A stretch of DNA of 64,000 nt, from assembly GCF_034440735.1 (NCBI RefSeq), contig NZ_CP140098.1:122001-186000 (forward strand), written 5' to 3'. The stretch comes from Deinococcus sp. AB2017081. Lineage in GTDB: Bacteria > Deinococcota > Deinococci > Deinococcales > Deinococcaceae. The position numbers were made by a program, and so were the translations under genes. The notes under the pieces were generated by a model. The model was not told the origin of the DNA. It worked only from the letters and a program-made list of their open reading frames with translations, and searched no databases. Below, in pieces: positions 40,472 to 54,061 of this stretch (position 1 is the first letter of the stretch; every line of letters starts with the position of its first letter).

Positions 40472-43400
40472 GTGAATTCCGTCGTGAAACGCCTCGCGAC
40501 TGCCCTGACGGCCCTGCTCGCTGTCGGGCTGAGCGAGGCCCAGAACCTGAGCACCAGCCTGCCCCTGACCTCGGTCGGCGACCGCCTGATGTGGTCGGTC
40601 GGCGACCAGACCCTGACCCTGAACGTGCCGGCCAGCGGCCGCGTGCGGCTGGAACTGTACAGTCCGCGCGTCGATCTGTCGGATTACCGCAGCGCCACGT
40701 ACTACGGCGACGAGCAGTACGACGCCGGACGCACCCCGGTCACCACGACCTTCACGCTGCTGCGCGGCGACGGAACCGTCGTGCTCACGCGCCGCTTCAC
40801 GCCCGGCGCCCAGGCGTGGGAGACGCTGCTGGATCAGGAGCTGCCCGCCGGCGCGTACCGGCTGGTGGCCGCCACGCAGGGCAACGCCAAGAACACCTTC
40901 GCGGTGCGCCTGGCCGGTGTCAGCGCCATGATCAGCGCCGACCGCCTGAGCGTGAACATCCACTCGCGCGCCTTCGTGCCCGCCGTGCAGGTCACCTCCG
41001 ACGGGCAGCCCCACGTCCTGCGCGTGTACGACGGCGACGGCCCCCGTGAGCTGGAGGCCCGGCTGCGCGACGAGCAGGGACGGGTGATCCCGCTGACGGT
41101 CAGCGCGGATCTGGCGTACAGCGACCTGGTGCTGCCGGCCCAGGCCGGGACATACACCGTGGAGCTGCGCCAGCCGGCCACGGCGCGGCAGTTCTCCAAC
41201 ACCGTGAGTTTCGGCCTGACCCGCGCGGGGGCCGCCACGCCGATCGTGGTGAGCCGCACGGATCAGAGCGGCACCCTGCGCGTCACGGCCGAACTGCTGC
41301 TGCCGGGCGGCGGCCAGCCGACCCAGGCCGAAGTCACCGTGGGCGACACGCCCGTCACGGTTCGTGGCACCTTCGAGCAGCCGGCCGCGGCCGGCACCTA
41401 CCCGGTCGTCCCGCTGCCGGTGCCGGGGGCCGAGGTCACGGTGGATCACAGCGCCGTCGCGGTGCCCGCCGGCGGCACAGCAGCGGCGCACGTGCAGATC
41501 CGCCCACAGGTGCGGCTGAATCTCCACACCGACCGGCCGGAGGTCTGCGTGGGCGACACCGTCACCGTGACCGCCCGCGCCGAGACCGACTTCGGCGGCG
41601 ACCTGCCCCTGGCGCTGAACGTGGATGCGCCGGGACTGAGCATCGCCGGTCCGCAGCGGCTCGATGGCGTCCTGAGCGCCGCCACCCCCGGCGAGCTGCG
41701 GATCACCGGCGTCGCCACCGCGCCCGGCCCGCTGGCAATCCGGGCCCGTCTGGCCCCGTGGGGACTGGAGGAGACGGCGACCGTCACGGTGCGGCCGGAC
41801 GTCGCCAGCCTGCGGCTGAGCCGCGACCCCCTGCCCACGGCCATTCCTGGCGGCGAGGTGGCCGTCACGCTGCGCGTCACGAACCTCACGGAGCGCCCCG
41901 CCGCGTATGAGCTGACCGACACGGCCGCGCCGGGCCTGAGCCCACTGACCACGCCGCAGTTCACGGGCACGCTCGCCGCCGGCGAGACCCGCGCCCTGAG
42001 CTACCGGGCGCGCGTGACCGGCACCGACCCGGTGCTGCTGCGGGCCGACCTGCGCACCCCCGACTGCGCGGCCCCCCAGACCACGGCCGCCACGCTGAAC
42101 GTGGTGACCACTCCGGCCCAGGCCCCGGCCCAGCGCCGCGTGAGCCGGATCGTGCTGCCCTTCGACGCGCCCGCCGGGGCCACCCAGCTGATCGTGGCCC
42201 ACCGGGTGCCCACCGGCGCGACCTACATTCCGGGCAGCGCCCGCCTGAACGACGCCCTCCTGCCCGATCCGCTGCGTGGGCCGAGCGGCACGCTGTACTG
42301 GGCCGTGCCGGGCCACGCCGCCCAGACGCCGGACACGCAGCGCGGCGTGGTCTCCTACACCGTGGGCCATCCGGGAACGCTCGACACGCTCGGTTCACCC
42401 GCACTGCTGGCCCGATTCGCCGGAGAGCGCAGCGAGGTGCTGAGCGGCCAGATCGACACCGCCGACCTCGCGGCAGCCAGACCCCTGACCAGCGCCCCGA
42501 CCCGCCAGGAGAACGCCGGCCGGATCGCCTCCCCGCTGGACGGCAGTCTGATCCGTATCCGCGACCGCATCAGCGTGACCGTCCGGGTCGCACGCGGCGA
42601 GGTGCCCGCCCTGCAGGTGAACGGGCAGCCCGTACCGGACACGCAGATCGGAGAGGTCACCACCGCCGCCGACGGCAGCCGGCGCGTCACGTATGTGGGC
42701 GTGCTGCTGCACCCCGGCCCGAATACCCTGAGCGCCGGCCCGGACCGTGTCCGCGTGGAGCTGGTCGGAGCCACGGCGCGCACCGAGGTCACGCCGACGG
42801 CGCTGATCGCCGACGGCAGCAGCCCGCTGCGACTCACGATCCGTACCCTGGATGCCAACGGCCATCCGACGGATCAGCCGAGCGTGACGGTGGCGCCCTC
42901 GCTGGAGCCCCGCACACCCGACGCGGAACCTGGCACCAGCGGCTACCAGGTGCGGCTCGTGAACGGCGAGGGCGTGCTGGAACTGCAGCCCCAGGCGACC
43001 CCGACCACCCTCAAGCTCGATGTGCTCCAGGGCACGGACGTGAAGACCTACACCTTCGAGGTGCGGCCGGACGCGAGCCGCGTGGGCGTGGGGATGCTGA
43101 GCGCCACCGTGGGCCTGGACGGCGCCCTGAGTCTGCAGGACGACGTGACGTGGCAGGGCCGCGCGTCGCTGGAGACCCCGCTGGGGGCCGGCAAGCTGTA
43201 CGTCGCCGCCGACAGGGACGGCCTGCCGACCGACCGCGATCCGCTGAAGCGCTTCGCCCAGTCCGGCGACAGCTCCACCGAGAGTGTGCCCCTCCAGGGC
43301 ATCGATCCCGTGGCCTTCGCCTACGACCATCCCAGCTTCCGCGCCGCGTACCGCCGCAGCGCGGCACCGGTCGACGTGCTGCCGGTGGGCGAGCAGCTGA

Positions 43401-45217
43401 CCGCCCTGACCGCGTCCAGCAAGGGCAGCGTCCAGGTCTCGGGCTTCGCGGCGCTGGTGCCGGACGAGCGCGTGACCGACGAGCGGCTCACGCCGGAAGG
43501 CACCCGCCTGCTGCGCCTGAGCCAGGGCGGCATCTCCGACGGCAGCGAGACGCTGACGGTCGTGACGCTGGAACGCGCCACTGGCAAGGAGCTGAGCCGC
43601 GCGACCCTGCGCCGCAACGTGGACTACCTGATCGACCTGAACACGGGCATCATCACGCTCGCGCGGGCGCTGGACGCGGTCGACCTGAGCCTCAACGATG
43701 TCGTCGTCCTCGCCAGCTACCGCCTCGCAGATCCCATGTCTCAGCGGCATCCCGCCTTCGGCGCGCAGGTGAAGTACACGGCGCGGCAGTACTCGGTGGG
43801 CGCCGCCGCCGTCCGCCTGGACGACACCGTCACCGTCGGCGCCCGCGCCACCTACGACGACGGCACCCTGCGCGCCGATGGCCTCCTGGCCTACTCGAAC
43901 GGCCTCCAGGCCACCCTCGACGCCGGCACGAAGTTCGGCTCCACCACCCTCGCCGCCCGCGTCCGCTATCAGGCCCCCACCTACACCGGCCTCGCTCCCC
44001 TCACCCCCGGCCTCACGGTGGGCGTGGACGCGACCACCAAGCTGACGCCGGCCCTGAGCGCGAGCGCTCAGGCGGAGTACCACGACAGCGGCGCGGTCAG
44101 CGCGGCGCGGGTGCAGGGCGGCAGCGTGACGGCGCGGGCGGACTATCAGGTGGCGCCCTTCAGCGTGGGGGCCGGGATCAAGGCGGCGTATGGAGATCAG
44201 CAGGGCGTGGCGGCGGTGGTGGGGGTGGGGTATCACCGGGCACCGGTGGATGTGGACGTGACGCACAGCCAGCCGCTGGGGGGCGGAACCCTCGATCCCA
44301 CCACCACCGTCTCGGCCCGCTATGCCCTGTCCGACGCCCTGAGTGTCAGCGTGCGCGACGAGATCAACTGGAACACCGGCCAGCGGGCCTCGCTGAGCGT
44401 GGACAACCGCGTGGGAAACACCAACTACACGGCCACCTACGACCTGCCGGGGAGCGGCGGGCAGGGCAACCGCGCCCGCTTCGGCGTCAACACGACGCTG
44501 CCGCTGGGCGAGCAGGTGACCGTGGGTCTGCGCGGCAATGCCCTGTACGACGTGGCGGCCGCCCAGTCCGAACTGGGGGCCGGGGCCGACCTGACCTACA
44601 AGACGGACCGCGTGACCGCCGCCGCCGGCACCGACGTGACGGCAGGGAGCAAGGGCTTCGGTGTGGTGCTCCGCGCCGGTGTCAGTGGGCAGCTCAGCGA
44701 CCAGCTCACCCTGACCGCCGACGGTCTGGTGGAGTTCGGCGCGGGCAAGAACGGCCAGCGGGCCGCCCTGGGCTATGCCTACCGCGCCTCGGCGTTCAAC
44801 TCGCTGGGCACGGTGCGCTACGTGACCGGCACGCTGGCGGGCAATGCCCCCGAATTCAGCAGCATCCTGGCCGCCGAGTACCGTCAGCCGCAGTGGGCGG
44901 TGCGCGGGGGTCTGGATACCCGCACCCTGCTGAACGACCCTGGCAGCTTCACCGCGCAGCTCGGCCTGGGCGGCACGTACTACTTCGGTGAGCGCTTCGG
45001 TGTGGGCGCGTGGGGCCGCCTGCTCACGCAGCCCGGCAGCGGCACCACCCAGTACGGCTACGGCCTGGAAGGCAGCGTGCGCGTCCTGCCCGGCACGTGG
45101 CTGACCGCCGGCTACAACCCCGCCGGCTTCGACGGCCTGGGGAGCGCGTACACCCGTCAGGGCGCGTACCTGCGCCTCGATCTGACCGTTGACGAGACCC
45201 TGGGAGACGGCAAGTGA
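40472..45217 (+). CDS. Giant surface protein with Ig-like modules and a C-terminal beta-barrel-like region
   Basis: 1581 residues from GTG 40472 (ggagg 9 nt upstream). Signal peptide [20 protein letters not shown]. Residues about 20-250 are a beta-rich lectin-like part, 250-640 DUF11-like and Ig-like modules ('[20 protein letters not shown]'), 700-950 further Ig/Big-like domains. From about 1000 a region with '[20 protein letters not shown]' precedes about 480 residues of alternating short beta strands with turn residues ('[20 protein letters not shown]', '[20 protein letters not shown]'), ending '[18 protein letters not shown]'. That pattern is typical of outer-membrane barrels, so I infer an outer-membrane anchor or translocator. 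Confidence 0.78.
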   Translation: MNSVVKRLATALTALLAVGLSEAQNLSTSLPLTSVGDRLMWSVGDQTLTLNVPASGRVRLELYSPRVDLSDYRSATYYGDEQYDAGRTPVTTTFTLLRGDGTVVLTRRFTPGAQAWETLLDQELPAGAYRLVAATQGNAKNTFAVRLAGVSAMISADRLSVNIHSRAFVPAVQVTSDGQPHVLRVYDGDGPRELEARLRDEQGRVIPLTVSADLAYSDLVLPAQAGTYTVELRQPATARQFSNTVSFGLTRAGAATPIVVSRTDQSGTLRVTAELLLPGGGQPTQAEVTVGDTPVTVRGTFEQPAAAGTYPVVPLPVPGAEVTVDHSAVAVPAGGTAAAHVQIRPQVRLNLHTDRPEVCVGDTVTVTARAETDFGGDLPLALNVDAPGLSIAGPQRLDGVLSAATPGELRITGVATAPGPLAIRARLAPWGLEETATVTVRPDVASLRLSRDPLPTAIPGGEVAVTLRVTNLTERPAAYELTDTAAPGLSPLTTPQFTGTLAAGETRALSYRARVTGTDPVLLRADLRTPDCAAPQTTAATLNVVTTPAQAPAQRRVSRIVLPFDAPAGATQLIVAHRVPTGATYIPGSARLNDALLPDPLRGPSGTLYWAVPGHAAQTPDTQRGVVSYTVGHPGTLDTLGSPALLARFAGERSEVLSGQIDTADLAAARPLTSAPTRQENAGRIASPLDGSLIRIRDRISVTVRVARGEVPALQVNGQPVPDTQIGEVTTAADGSRRVTYVGVLLHPGPNTLSAGPDRVRVELVGATARTEVTPTALIADGSSPLRLTIRTLDANGHPTDQPSVTVAPSLEPRTPDAEPGTSGYQVRLVNGEGVLELQPQATPTTLKLDVLQGTDVKTYTFEVRPDASRVGVGMLSATVGLDGALSLQDDVTWQGRASLETPLGAGKLYVAADRDGLPTDRDPLKRFAQSGDSSTESVPLQGIDPVAFAYDHPSFRAAYRRSAAPVDVLPVGEQLTALTASSKGSVQVSGFAALVPDERVTDERLTPEGTRLLRLSQGGISDGSETLTVVTLERATGKELSRATLRRNVDYLIDLNTGIITLARALDAVDLSLNDVVVLASYRLADPMSQRHPAFGAQVKYTARQYSVGAAAVRLDDTVTVGARATYDDGTLRADGLLAYSNGLQATLDAGTKFGSTTLAARVRYQAPTYTGLAPLTPGLTVGVDATTKLTPALSASAQAEYHDSGAVSAARVQGGSVTARADYQVAPFSVGAGIKAAYGDQQGVAAVVGVGYHRAPVDVDVTHSQPLGGGTLDPTTTVSARYALSDALSVSVRDEINWNTGQRASLSVDNRVGNTNYTATYDLPGSGGQGNRARFGVNTTLPLGEQVTVGLRGNALYDVAAAQSELGAGADLTYKTDRVTAAAGTDVTAGSKGFGVVLRAGVSGQLSDQLTLTADGLVEFGAGKNGQRAALGYAYRASAFNSLGTVRYVTGTLAGNAPEFSSILAAEYRQPQWAVRGGLDTRTLLNDPGSFTAQLGLGGTYYFGERFGVGAWGRLLTQPGSGTTQYGYGLEGSVRVLPGTWLTAGYNPAGFDGLGSAYTRQGAYLRLDLTVDETLGDGK

Positions 45218-45281
45218 GTCTCCCCTCCACCGCCGCGCCCGCCCGCGTCCCCCACCACCCCCGCGAACAAGGACGTCGCCC

Positions 45282-48200
45282 GTGAACACCCACTCCCCGG
45301 CATCCGGATCAGCCCGAACTGCACCTTCACCTTCACTCCCCGTCACTCTGCTCACGCCGCTGCTGCGCCGCTTCTGGCAGGGACTGCTGATCCTGCTGCT
45401 CGGCATGAGCGGCGCCGCCCAGGCCGGCACGCTGAACCTGACATTCAGCGGCGGAACCGCCGGTCTGTCCGGCGGCGGCGGCGCGTGCGGCCTGATCGTC
45501 GGCAGCCAGTGCCGGTACAGCAACGTGGTGCAGGGCAACCCGCCCGCCGCGCTTCAGCGGGACGCGGTCATCACGGTAACCAGTTTCGTCGGCGCCGCCT
45601 CCCTGGCCACTCCCTTCGACAACGACACGGTGGCCTACTCAACGGCAACTGGCACTGCCATTGCCGGAGCCCACCCGGAAGTGTTCGCGCCCATCGTGGT
45701 GGCACCGGACACCGCCGGCGTCACGTCGGGCGTGCTGTTCACCATCAGGTTCTACACCGTGGGCACGACCACCCTGAATCCCCTGCCCGGCACGGTCTTC
45801 ATGACCAGTTCCGACACGGACACCAACGGCGTGGTCAACGGCCTGCGGGAGTACATCGAATACCGGGGCTTCAGCGGCACGGGCCTGCCCGGCACCACCA
45901 ACCTCCTGACGACCGTGACGGGAGCAGGAACCCAGTACACGGTCAAACCCGCAGCAGCCACACCCAATATCTACTCCGTCAACGGCATCACCGTCGATCC
46001 CGCGTACCGGGCCAGCGCCCGCTACGACAATCCCGGGCAAATCGACTTCCTGGCGGGCGCCATTCAGGGTTCAGACGCCAACGCCTGTGACACAACAGTA
46101 GTGTCGCCGCCAAGTGGATCCAATGCCTGCAACCGCCTCGGGGCCTACAGCTTCCAGATGGCAGAGTCGACGTACACCACCCCCGTCGTCGACGTGTACA
46201 AGTCCGTGAAGCTCACCACGGACGCCGACGGCTCGGGCAGCATCACCCCGAACGACACGCTGACGTACACGCTGACCGCCGTGAACACCGGCAACGCGGC
46301 CGTCACGAACGTCCAGCTGACCGACACGCTGCCCACCAACGTGACGATCACCGGCGTGGGCGCGCAGACCGTGAAGGTCAACGGCACCGTCACGGCGGGG
46401 GCCAGAAACGCGACCTACACCGGTCTTGCGGCCGCGAATACCCTGCTGGCAGCGGCACAGACCCTCGCCGTCGGCGGCACCATCAGCGTGGACATTCCCG
46501 TGACGGTCGGCGTAATCCTGCTCCCGACCACCCTGAGTAATCAGGCCACCGCGACCGGCACCGGTATCAGCAGCACCAACAGCGACAACGTCGATACCAC
46601 GACCGCCTTCCCGCCCACCACGACCGCTGCGACCGGGTGGACGGCCGTGCCGGCGGGCAGCGTGACCCAGACGCAGACCGCGACTCTGGATCCCACGACG
46701 GCCACCATCACGCCCGTCGCCGATCTGGCGATCACGAAAACAGACGGCGTGACCAGCGTGAATGCCGGTGGCACCACCACGTACACCATCCGTGTCACGA
46801 ACAACGGCCCCGGCAGCGTGACCGGCGCCACCCTCACTGACGCGGCCGTCACGGGCCTGAACGTCACCACCGTCGCGTGCTCGGCCACGCCCGGCCAGTG
46901 CACCGCCGGCACCACCCCCACCGTCGCCCAGCTCCAGGCCGGCTACCCCCTGCCCACCCTGACCAGCGGTCAGTTCTACGAATTGACCGTCACGGGCACC
47001 GTCACCGCCACCAGCGGCAGTGTCGCCAACACCGCCACCATCGCCACCCCCAGCGGCACCACGGACCTCACCTCCGGCAACAACACCGCCACCGACACCG
47101 ACACGGTCACGCCGGTCGCCGACCTGGCGATCTCCAAGACCGGTACCAGTACCGTCGTGGAGGGCGATACGGCCACCTACACGCTGAAGGTCTGGAACCA
47201 GGGGCCGAGTGCCGCGACCGGAGCGACGATCACGGACACAGTGCCCAGCAACCTGTCGAACGTCACCTGGAGTTGCACGGCCAGCGGCACGGCTGCGTGT
47301 GGAACGGCCAGCGGCAGCGGCAATGCCATCAGTTTCGCCAGCGGTGCCCTGCCGGTGAACACCAGCACCGGCGCGGCCGGCGCGACCAACGCCGCACCCA
47401 CGACTGGGGATTACCTGACGATCACAGTGACCGGCCAGTCGTCGAGCACCGGCAGCTTCACGAACACGGCGAATATCGCGGCACCTGCCGGCACGACCGA
47501 CACCTATACGACGAACAACGCCGGCTCGCAGACCACCAATGTGACTCCGCCCTTCGTGACCACCACGCCAAACGTCTGTTCTACCCTGAGCGGCAACACC
47601 GGACTGGGCAGCAACCTGGTCACGGATTTCAACAATGGAACATTCGGTGTCAGTACCAGTGATCCCACGGTGGCCTCCACCGGCACGAAATCGCCTGCGG
47701 CATGGCCGTACACGGCGGCCAACCTGCCCAACTACACCTACATCCAGGCCAGCTCGACCAGCCCGAATGACGGCTTCGTGTCCCTGGTCAACCGGATGGG
47801 CAGCCCCAGAATCTTCAACGTCTGGACCTCGACCCTGACGCCCATCACCGTGAGTAGCAGCGGCGTGGCCTCGGACGACTCGGCCACCGGACGGTTCCTG
47901 CTGGTCAACGGCGCGAATCCAGGTCTCTCGGTGCTGGAGACGACCATCGGCGGGTTGAGTCCCAACACCAACTACCAGCTGACCGGACTGTTTGCCAACG
48001 TCATCGACAACGGGACCACCGGACACATCCTTCCGGATGTGACGCTCTATATCAACGGCAACACCTTCTTCAAGACGGGCAACATTCCCCAGGACATGGC
48101 CGCGAAATGGCGCACCTCGGGCTTCGTCTTCAACTCGGGCACCTCGACCTCTCTGACCTTCAAGCTGGTGAACAACGTGCCGTCCGGGAACGGCAATGAC

Positions 48201-51140
48201 TTCGCCTTCGACCAGCTGAACCTGAACCACTGCCAGGGCAACTGGACGAACACCCTGAGCGGCTACCTGTACGCCGATCTGAACACCAGCAGCACCTTCC
48301 AGAACCCTGCCGAGCCGCAGCTGCCGGCCGGCGTGGTGGTCGACCTGCGCTACACCGACGCCAACGGCAATCCAGTCACGGTCGCCAAGACCACCACGGG
48401 CGTGGGGGCCGACACCGGCAAGTACGTGTTCACAAACGTGCCGCCGCCCCCGACGGGCTTCACGTACTACGTCCATGTCGAGGACGGCTCGCTGGCCGGT
48501 GAGCCGAGCACCGTGCCGGCCGGCTATACCCTGGCCACACCGAACAACGCCGCGATTCCCGGAACCCCGAACTACACCAGCGGCACGAACACCGGCCCGG
48601 ACTTCGGCTTCTCCAGCACCCTGCCGCGCCTGACGATCACGAAGGTCTCGCAGGGCGGCGTGGGCGCGTTCAGCTTCTCGGGCACGAACGGCGTGGTCAG
48701 CCAGACCCTGACCACCACCACGGCCGGCACCGGCGTGACCGGAGTGACCCGGCTGCTCACGGCCACCTCGACCGTCACGACCATCACCGAGACCCCGGCA
48801 GCAGGCTTCGTGCTCGCATCGGCCACCTGTACCGGCCTGGGCAGCGGCGGCACCGCGACCCTGAGCGGAAATACCCTGACCCTGGACGCGGCGGCCACGG
48901 CGGCCAGCTCGAACATCACCTGCACCTTCACCAACCACCGGTCGCCGGTCATCACGCTGCAGAAGGCCCTGAGCGTGGCGCGGCTGTCCAGCACCGATCA
49001 GTTCACGCTGAACATCGGCGCGGTGAACGTCACGACCACCGGCACCGGCACCAGCGTGACCAGCGCGGCCGCGACCCTGAATCCGGCGGTCGCCGGCACG
49101 ACCTACACCATCTCCGAGACGGCCGCCGGCACGACGGTGCTGGGGAACTACACCACCACCTACGCCTGCACGAACACCCTGGCCGGCGGCCAGACTCCCA
49201 GCGGCACCGGCACGAGCTTCACGCTGACGCCGGCCCCCGGCGACAACCTGAGCTGCACCTTCACCAACGGCCGGACCGTGGACGTGAGCATCGCCAAGGC
49301 TGGCCCCGCCAGCGCGGTTGCCGGCACCACCGTCACCTACACCCTGACCCTGAACAACGCCGGCCCGAACCCCGCCGACGGCGTGACCTTCGCCGATGAC
49401 CTCCCGAACGTCCTGACGGGCGCCACGGCCACCTGTCAGAACGCCACGGGCGGCGTGAGCGGCTGCACGGCCAGCATCAACGGTTCGGGCGACCTGAGCG
49501 GTTCGGTCACGACCTTCCCCAGCGGCGGCAGTGTACAGATCGTGATCACGGCGAGTATCCCGGCCGGGGCCACAGCCAGCCTGTCGAACACCGCCACGGC
49601 GACCGTCCCGGCCGGTGTGGTGGACTCGAACACCGCCAACAACACCAGCAGCACCGTGACCACCACCCTGACCCGAACCACGGACCTGTCCATCACCAAG
49701 ACCGACGGTGTCACGACCTTCCGGGCCGGCGTCACCCTGACCTACACGGTCGTCGTCAGCAACGCTGGCCCCTCCAACGCCAGCGCGGTCACGGTCAGCG
49801 ATCCCCTGCCCAGCGGGATTCCCGCCGGCAGCATGACCTACTCTGCTGCGGTCAGCGGCGGCGCGACCACCTTGGTGAGCGGCACGCAGACCGGCGCCCT
49901 GAGCGACACCGTGGCGGTTCCGGTGGGCGGTACGGTCACGTACACGGTCACGGTCGTGGTGCCCATGACGTACACGGGAACCACCGTGGTCAACACCGCG
50001 ACCGTGACCGCGCCGGGCGGCACCACCGATCCGGGCACCGGCAACAACACGGCGACCGACACCGACGCGCGTGAAACCCCCACCGCCAACCCCGACACGA
50101 CAGGCACCAACCCGCTCACGCCCGTGACCTTCAACGTCACCGGGAACGACACCGGCCCGGCCGATCCGGCCACCGTCGACCTCGACCCGGCCACGGCCGG
50201 CCAGCAGACCACCTTCACGGATCCCGGCAAGGGCAGCTACACCGTCGATGCCAGCGGCAACGTGACCTTTACTCCCGCCCCCGGCTTCGTCCTGGGCAGC
50301 AGCACCATCTCCTACACCGTGAAGGATCTGGCGGGCCTGACCAGCACCGCGGCCACCATCACCGTGAGCGTGCCCGCCGCCGCCGACCTGTCGATCGGCA
50401 AGGCCGGCCCGGCGTTCGCCAGACCGGGAGACGCCATCACGTACACCATCACGGTGACGAATACGACCGCCGCCGCCGCCGCCGCATACACCGTGACCGA
50501 TACCCTGGCCACCGGCCTGGCCTTCGTGTCGGCCAGCAACGGCGGCACCTACGACGGCGGCACACGCACCGTGACGTGGCCCCTGATCTCGCTGGCGGGC
50601 AGCGCCCAGCAGCTCCTGACGCTGGACGTGACGGCGCCCACCGACCCGCAGGTGCGCAGCGGAACCACCACCGTCCAGAACACCGCCACCGCCACGCTGA
50701 CGGGCGACCCCAACCCTGCGAACAACACCTCGGCCGCCGTGACGACCCGCATGATCCTCACGCAGCTGACCAAACTGGTCCGCAACACCAGTGAGCCCAG
50801 CTCGGTCTTCGGCACGAGCGGCGGCGGGAAACCCGGACAGGTGCTCGAATACTGCCTGGAAGCCCGGAACCTGGGCGGCGCGGATCTGGGCACGGTCGCC
50901 AACGGCTACCGGGTGCGGGACACCCTGCCCACGAACGTCGATGCCCTGCTCACCGCATACGACGCCGACGAACCCAGCGTGGACACCGGCTATGGCGTCA
51001 GGATCACGCGCGGCACGGCCCCCGCCACCTACCTCAAGAGCGACACCGCCACCCTGAGCGCGACCACCCTGGACGTGAACCTGGGCATCCTGGCCGCCGG
51101 TGAGACCGTGACCGCGTGTTTCCAGGCGACCATCCGGTAG
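45282..51140 (+). CDS. Giant secreted DUF11 repeat protein with SdrD-B and cadherin-like modules
   Basis: 1952 residues from GTG 45282 (aagga 9 nt upstream). Signal segment 'LLILLLGMSGAAQAG' after a 40-residue basic n-region. At least six DUF11 modules begin with variants of 'DLSITKTDGVTTFRAGVTLT' (near 302, 479, 612, 1332, 1466, 1701). Between are a jelly-roll-like domain (760-985), an SdrD-B-like domain 'GYLYADLNTSSTFQNPAEPQ' (988-1110), two 'ITKVSQGG'/'ITLQKAL' modules (1115-1330), and a cadherin/CshA-like domain 'VTFNVTGNDTGPADPATVDL' (1603-1700). No C-terminal anchor (ends ACFQATIR). Looks like a long fibre or adhesin, probably tethered by the barrel protein. Confidence 0.82.
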   Translation: MNTHSPASGSARTAPSPSLPVTLLTPLLRRFWQGLLILLLGMSGAAQAGTLNLTFSGGTAGLSGGGGACGLIVGSQCRYSNVVQGNPPAALQRDAVITVTSFVGAASLATPFDNDTVAYSTATGTAIAGAHPEVFAPIVVAPDTAGVTSGVLFTIRFYTVGTTTLNPLPGTVFMTSSDTDTNGVVNGLREYIEYRGFSGTGLPGTTNLLTTVTGAGTQYTVKPAAATPNIYSVNGITVDPAYRASARYDNPGQIDFLAGAIQGSDANACDTTVVSPPSGSNACNRLGAYSFQMAESTYTTPVVDVYKSVKLTTDADGSGSITPNDTLTYTLTAVNTGNAAVTNVQLTDTLPTNVTITGVGAQTVKVNGTVTAGARNATYTGLAAANTLLAAAQTLAVGGTISVDIPVTVGVILLPTTLSNQATATGTGISSTNSDNVDTTTAFPPTTTAATGWTAVPAGSVTQTQTATLDPTTATITPVADLAITKTDGVTSVNAGGTTTYTIRVTNNGPGSVTGATLTDAAVTGLNVTTVACSATPGQCTAGTTPTVAQLQAGYPLPTLTSGQFYELTVTGTVTATSGSVANTATIATPSGTTDLTSGNNTATDTDTVTPVADLAISKTGTSTVVEGDTATYTLKVWNQGPSAATGATITDTVPSNLSNVTWSCTASGTAACGTASGSGNAISFASGALPVNTSTGAAGATNAAPTTGDYLTITVTGQSSSTGSFTNTANIAAPAGTTDTYTTNNAGSQTTNVTPPFVTTTPNVCSTLSGNTGLGSNLVTDFNNGTFGVSTSDPTVASTGTKSPAAWPYTAANLPNYTYIQASSTSPNDGFVSLVNRMGSPRIFNVWTSTLTPITVSSSGVASDDSATGRFLLVNGANPGLSVLETTIGGLSPNTNYQLTGLFANVIDNGTTGHILPDVTLYINGNTFFKTGNIPQDMAAKWRTSGFVFNSGTSTSLTFKLVNNVPSGNGNDFAFDQLNLNHCQGNWTNTLSGYLYADLNTSSTFQNPAEPQLPAGVVVDLRYTDANGNPVTVAKTTTGVGADTGKYVFTNVPPPPTGFTYYVHVEDGSLAGEPSTVPAGYTLATPNNAAIPGTPNYTSGTNTGPDFGFSSTLPRLTITKVSQGGVGAFSFSGTNGVVSQTLTTTTAGTGVTGVTRLLTATSTVTTITETPAAGFVLASATCTGLGSGGTATLSGNTLTLDAAATAASSNITCTFTNHRSPVITLQKALSVARLSSTDQFTLNIGAVNVTTTGTGTSVTSAAATLNPAVAGTTYTISETAAGTTVLGNYTTTYACTNTLAGGQTPSGTGTSFTLTPAPGDNLSCTFTNGRTVDVSIAKAGPASAVAGTTVTYTLTLNNAGPNPADGVTFADDLPNVLTGATATCQNATGGVSGCTASINGSGDLSGSVTTFPSGGSVQIVITASIPAGATASLSNTATATVPAGVVDSNTANNTSSTVTTTLTRTTDLSITKTDGVTTFRAGVTLTYTVVVSNAGPSNASAVTVSDPLPSGIPAGSMTYSAAVSGGATTLVSGTQTGALSDTVAVPVGGTVTYTVTVVVPMTYTGTTVVNTATVTAPGGTTDPGTGNNTATDTDARETPTANPDTTGTNPLTPVTFNVTGNDTGPADPATVDLDPATAGQQTTFTDPGKGSYTVDASGNVTFTPAPGFVLGSSTISYTVKDLAGLTSTAATITVSVPAAADLSIGKAGPAFARPGDAITYTITVTNTTAAAAAAYTVTDTLATGLAFVSASNGGTYDGGTRTVTWPLISLAGSAQQLLTLDVTAPTDPQVRSGTTTVQNTATATLTGDPNPANNTSAAVTTRMILTQLTKLVRNTSEPSSVFGTSGGGKPGQVLEYCLEARNLGGADLGTVANGYRVRDTLPTNVDALLTAYDADEPSVDTGYGVRITRGTAPATYLKSDTATLSATTLDVNLGILAAGETVTACFQATIR

Positions 51141-51174
51141 TCCCCCCTCCCTTTTCCATAGATCACGACCAACG

Positions 51175-51206
51175 ACGCGGGCCGCCCCAGATGGAGCGGC
51201 CCGCGT
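51175..51206. terminator. Terminator between the giant protein gene and pnp
   Basis: acgcgggccgc (51175-51185) pairs perfectly with gcggcccgcgt (51196-51206), 10-nt loop. It lies between convergent genes and can end both transcripts. Confidence 0.75.
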
Positions 51207-51222
51207 TCGTCCCTTCAGCTCT

Positions 51223-53394
<2,172 letters not shown>

Positions 53395-53400
53395 GGGGGA

Positions 53401-53406
53401 AGTCTA
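53401..53406 (-). promoter_or_regulatory. TAGACT -10 box of pnp
   Basis: TAGACT on the minus strand, 6 nt before the ATG. No ribosome binding site fits between. Confidence 0.6.
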
Positions 53407-53512
53407 TCCTGATAGATGCTTACGGGAAGGCAGCGGAGAACCTGCTTCGACCGGTCACCGTGCGGATCATCTTCTGCTGTTCGACAGGGCTGAGCACGTG
53501 ATTTCATAAGGT

Positions 53513-53986
53513 ATGAACGTCACCGAAATTCCGCTGGATGACGAGGAAATGGGGAGTGCTGCCGACTTCAAGACACTGGGAGCAGCTCGCCTCGGCCAGC
53601 CAGAGGACGCAGAACCCGCAGCACTGGTCAGAGCACTTCGGGAGTATCTGGATGAGCACCGCCACGACGCTGCCACGCTTGCTGAACGGGATGAGGATGC
53701 CTACGCCGATTTCATCCTTGAGCTCGGCTACCTGTGGGGCGAGCAGCTCTGCCGAACCTACGACTGGGCCTGGATACGCCTGCACTTTGACGGCGAGGAG
53801 GGCGGCATCTGTATCGTCTCCCCAGACCGCAGCCTCTGCGTGAACCCGACGAGGCTCTTCAAGGAGATCGTAGACGAGGCCGCAAGAGCCAACAACATCC
53901 AACTGATCTACAGCATGGTCTCGCCCGAGGTGCTGGCCGTACAGTTCCCTGGTCGCAAGCCAGGTCGATATACCGGCATGTACTGA
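53513..53986 (+). CDS. DUF3806-like protein
   Basis: 157 residues. 'FILELGYLWGEQLCRTYDWA' followed by 'WIRLHFDGEEGGICIVSPDR' and 'VNPTRLFKEIVDEAARANNI' match the DUF3806 domain (G..wG..l....g..W); function unknown. Acidic N-terminal third (MNVTEIPLDDEEMGSAADFK). Base composition is a little lower in GC than the flanking pnp and reductase genes, so it may be acquired. No ribosome binding site is clear before ATG 53513 (ataaggt 5 nt upstream is a weak one). Confidence 0.7.
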   Translation: MNVTEIPLDDEEMGSAADFKTLGAARLGQPEDAEPAALVRALREYLDEHRHDAATLAERDEDAYADFILELGYLWGEQLCRTYDWAWIRLHFDGEEGGICIVSPDRSLCVNPTRLFKEIVDEAARANNIQLIYSMVSPEVLAVQFPGRKPGRYTGMY

Positions 53987-54061
53987 GACCAGAGGTATTA
54001 AGAACCTGCTCTTGCCTCGCGCACCCAGGCCGCGCCATGCTGCCCCGAACGGAGGTACGAC

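Noticed and set aside
46187..50760. Regular repeats in the giant gene, considered as a CRISPR array
   Set aside because: Repeats are protein-level DUF11 modules of uneven length (about 100-140 codons) in one open frame; there are no short identical repeats with spacers.
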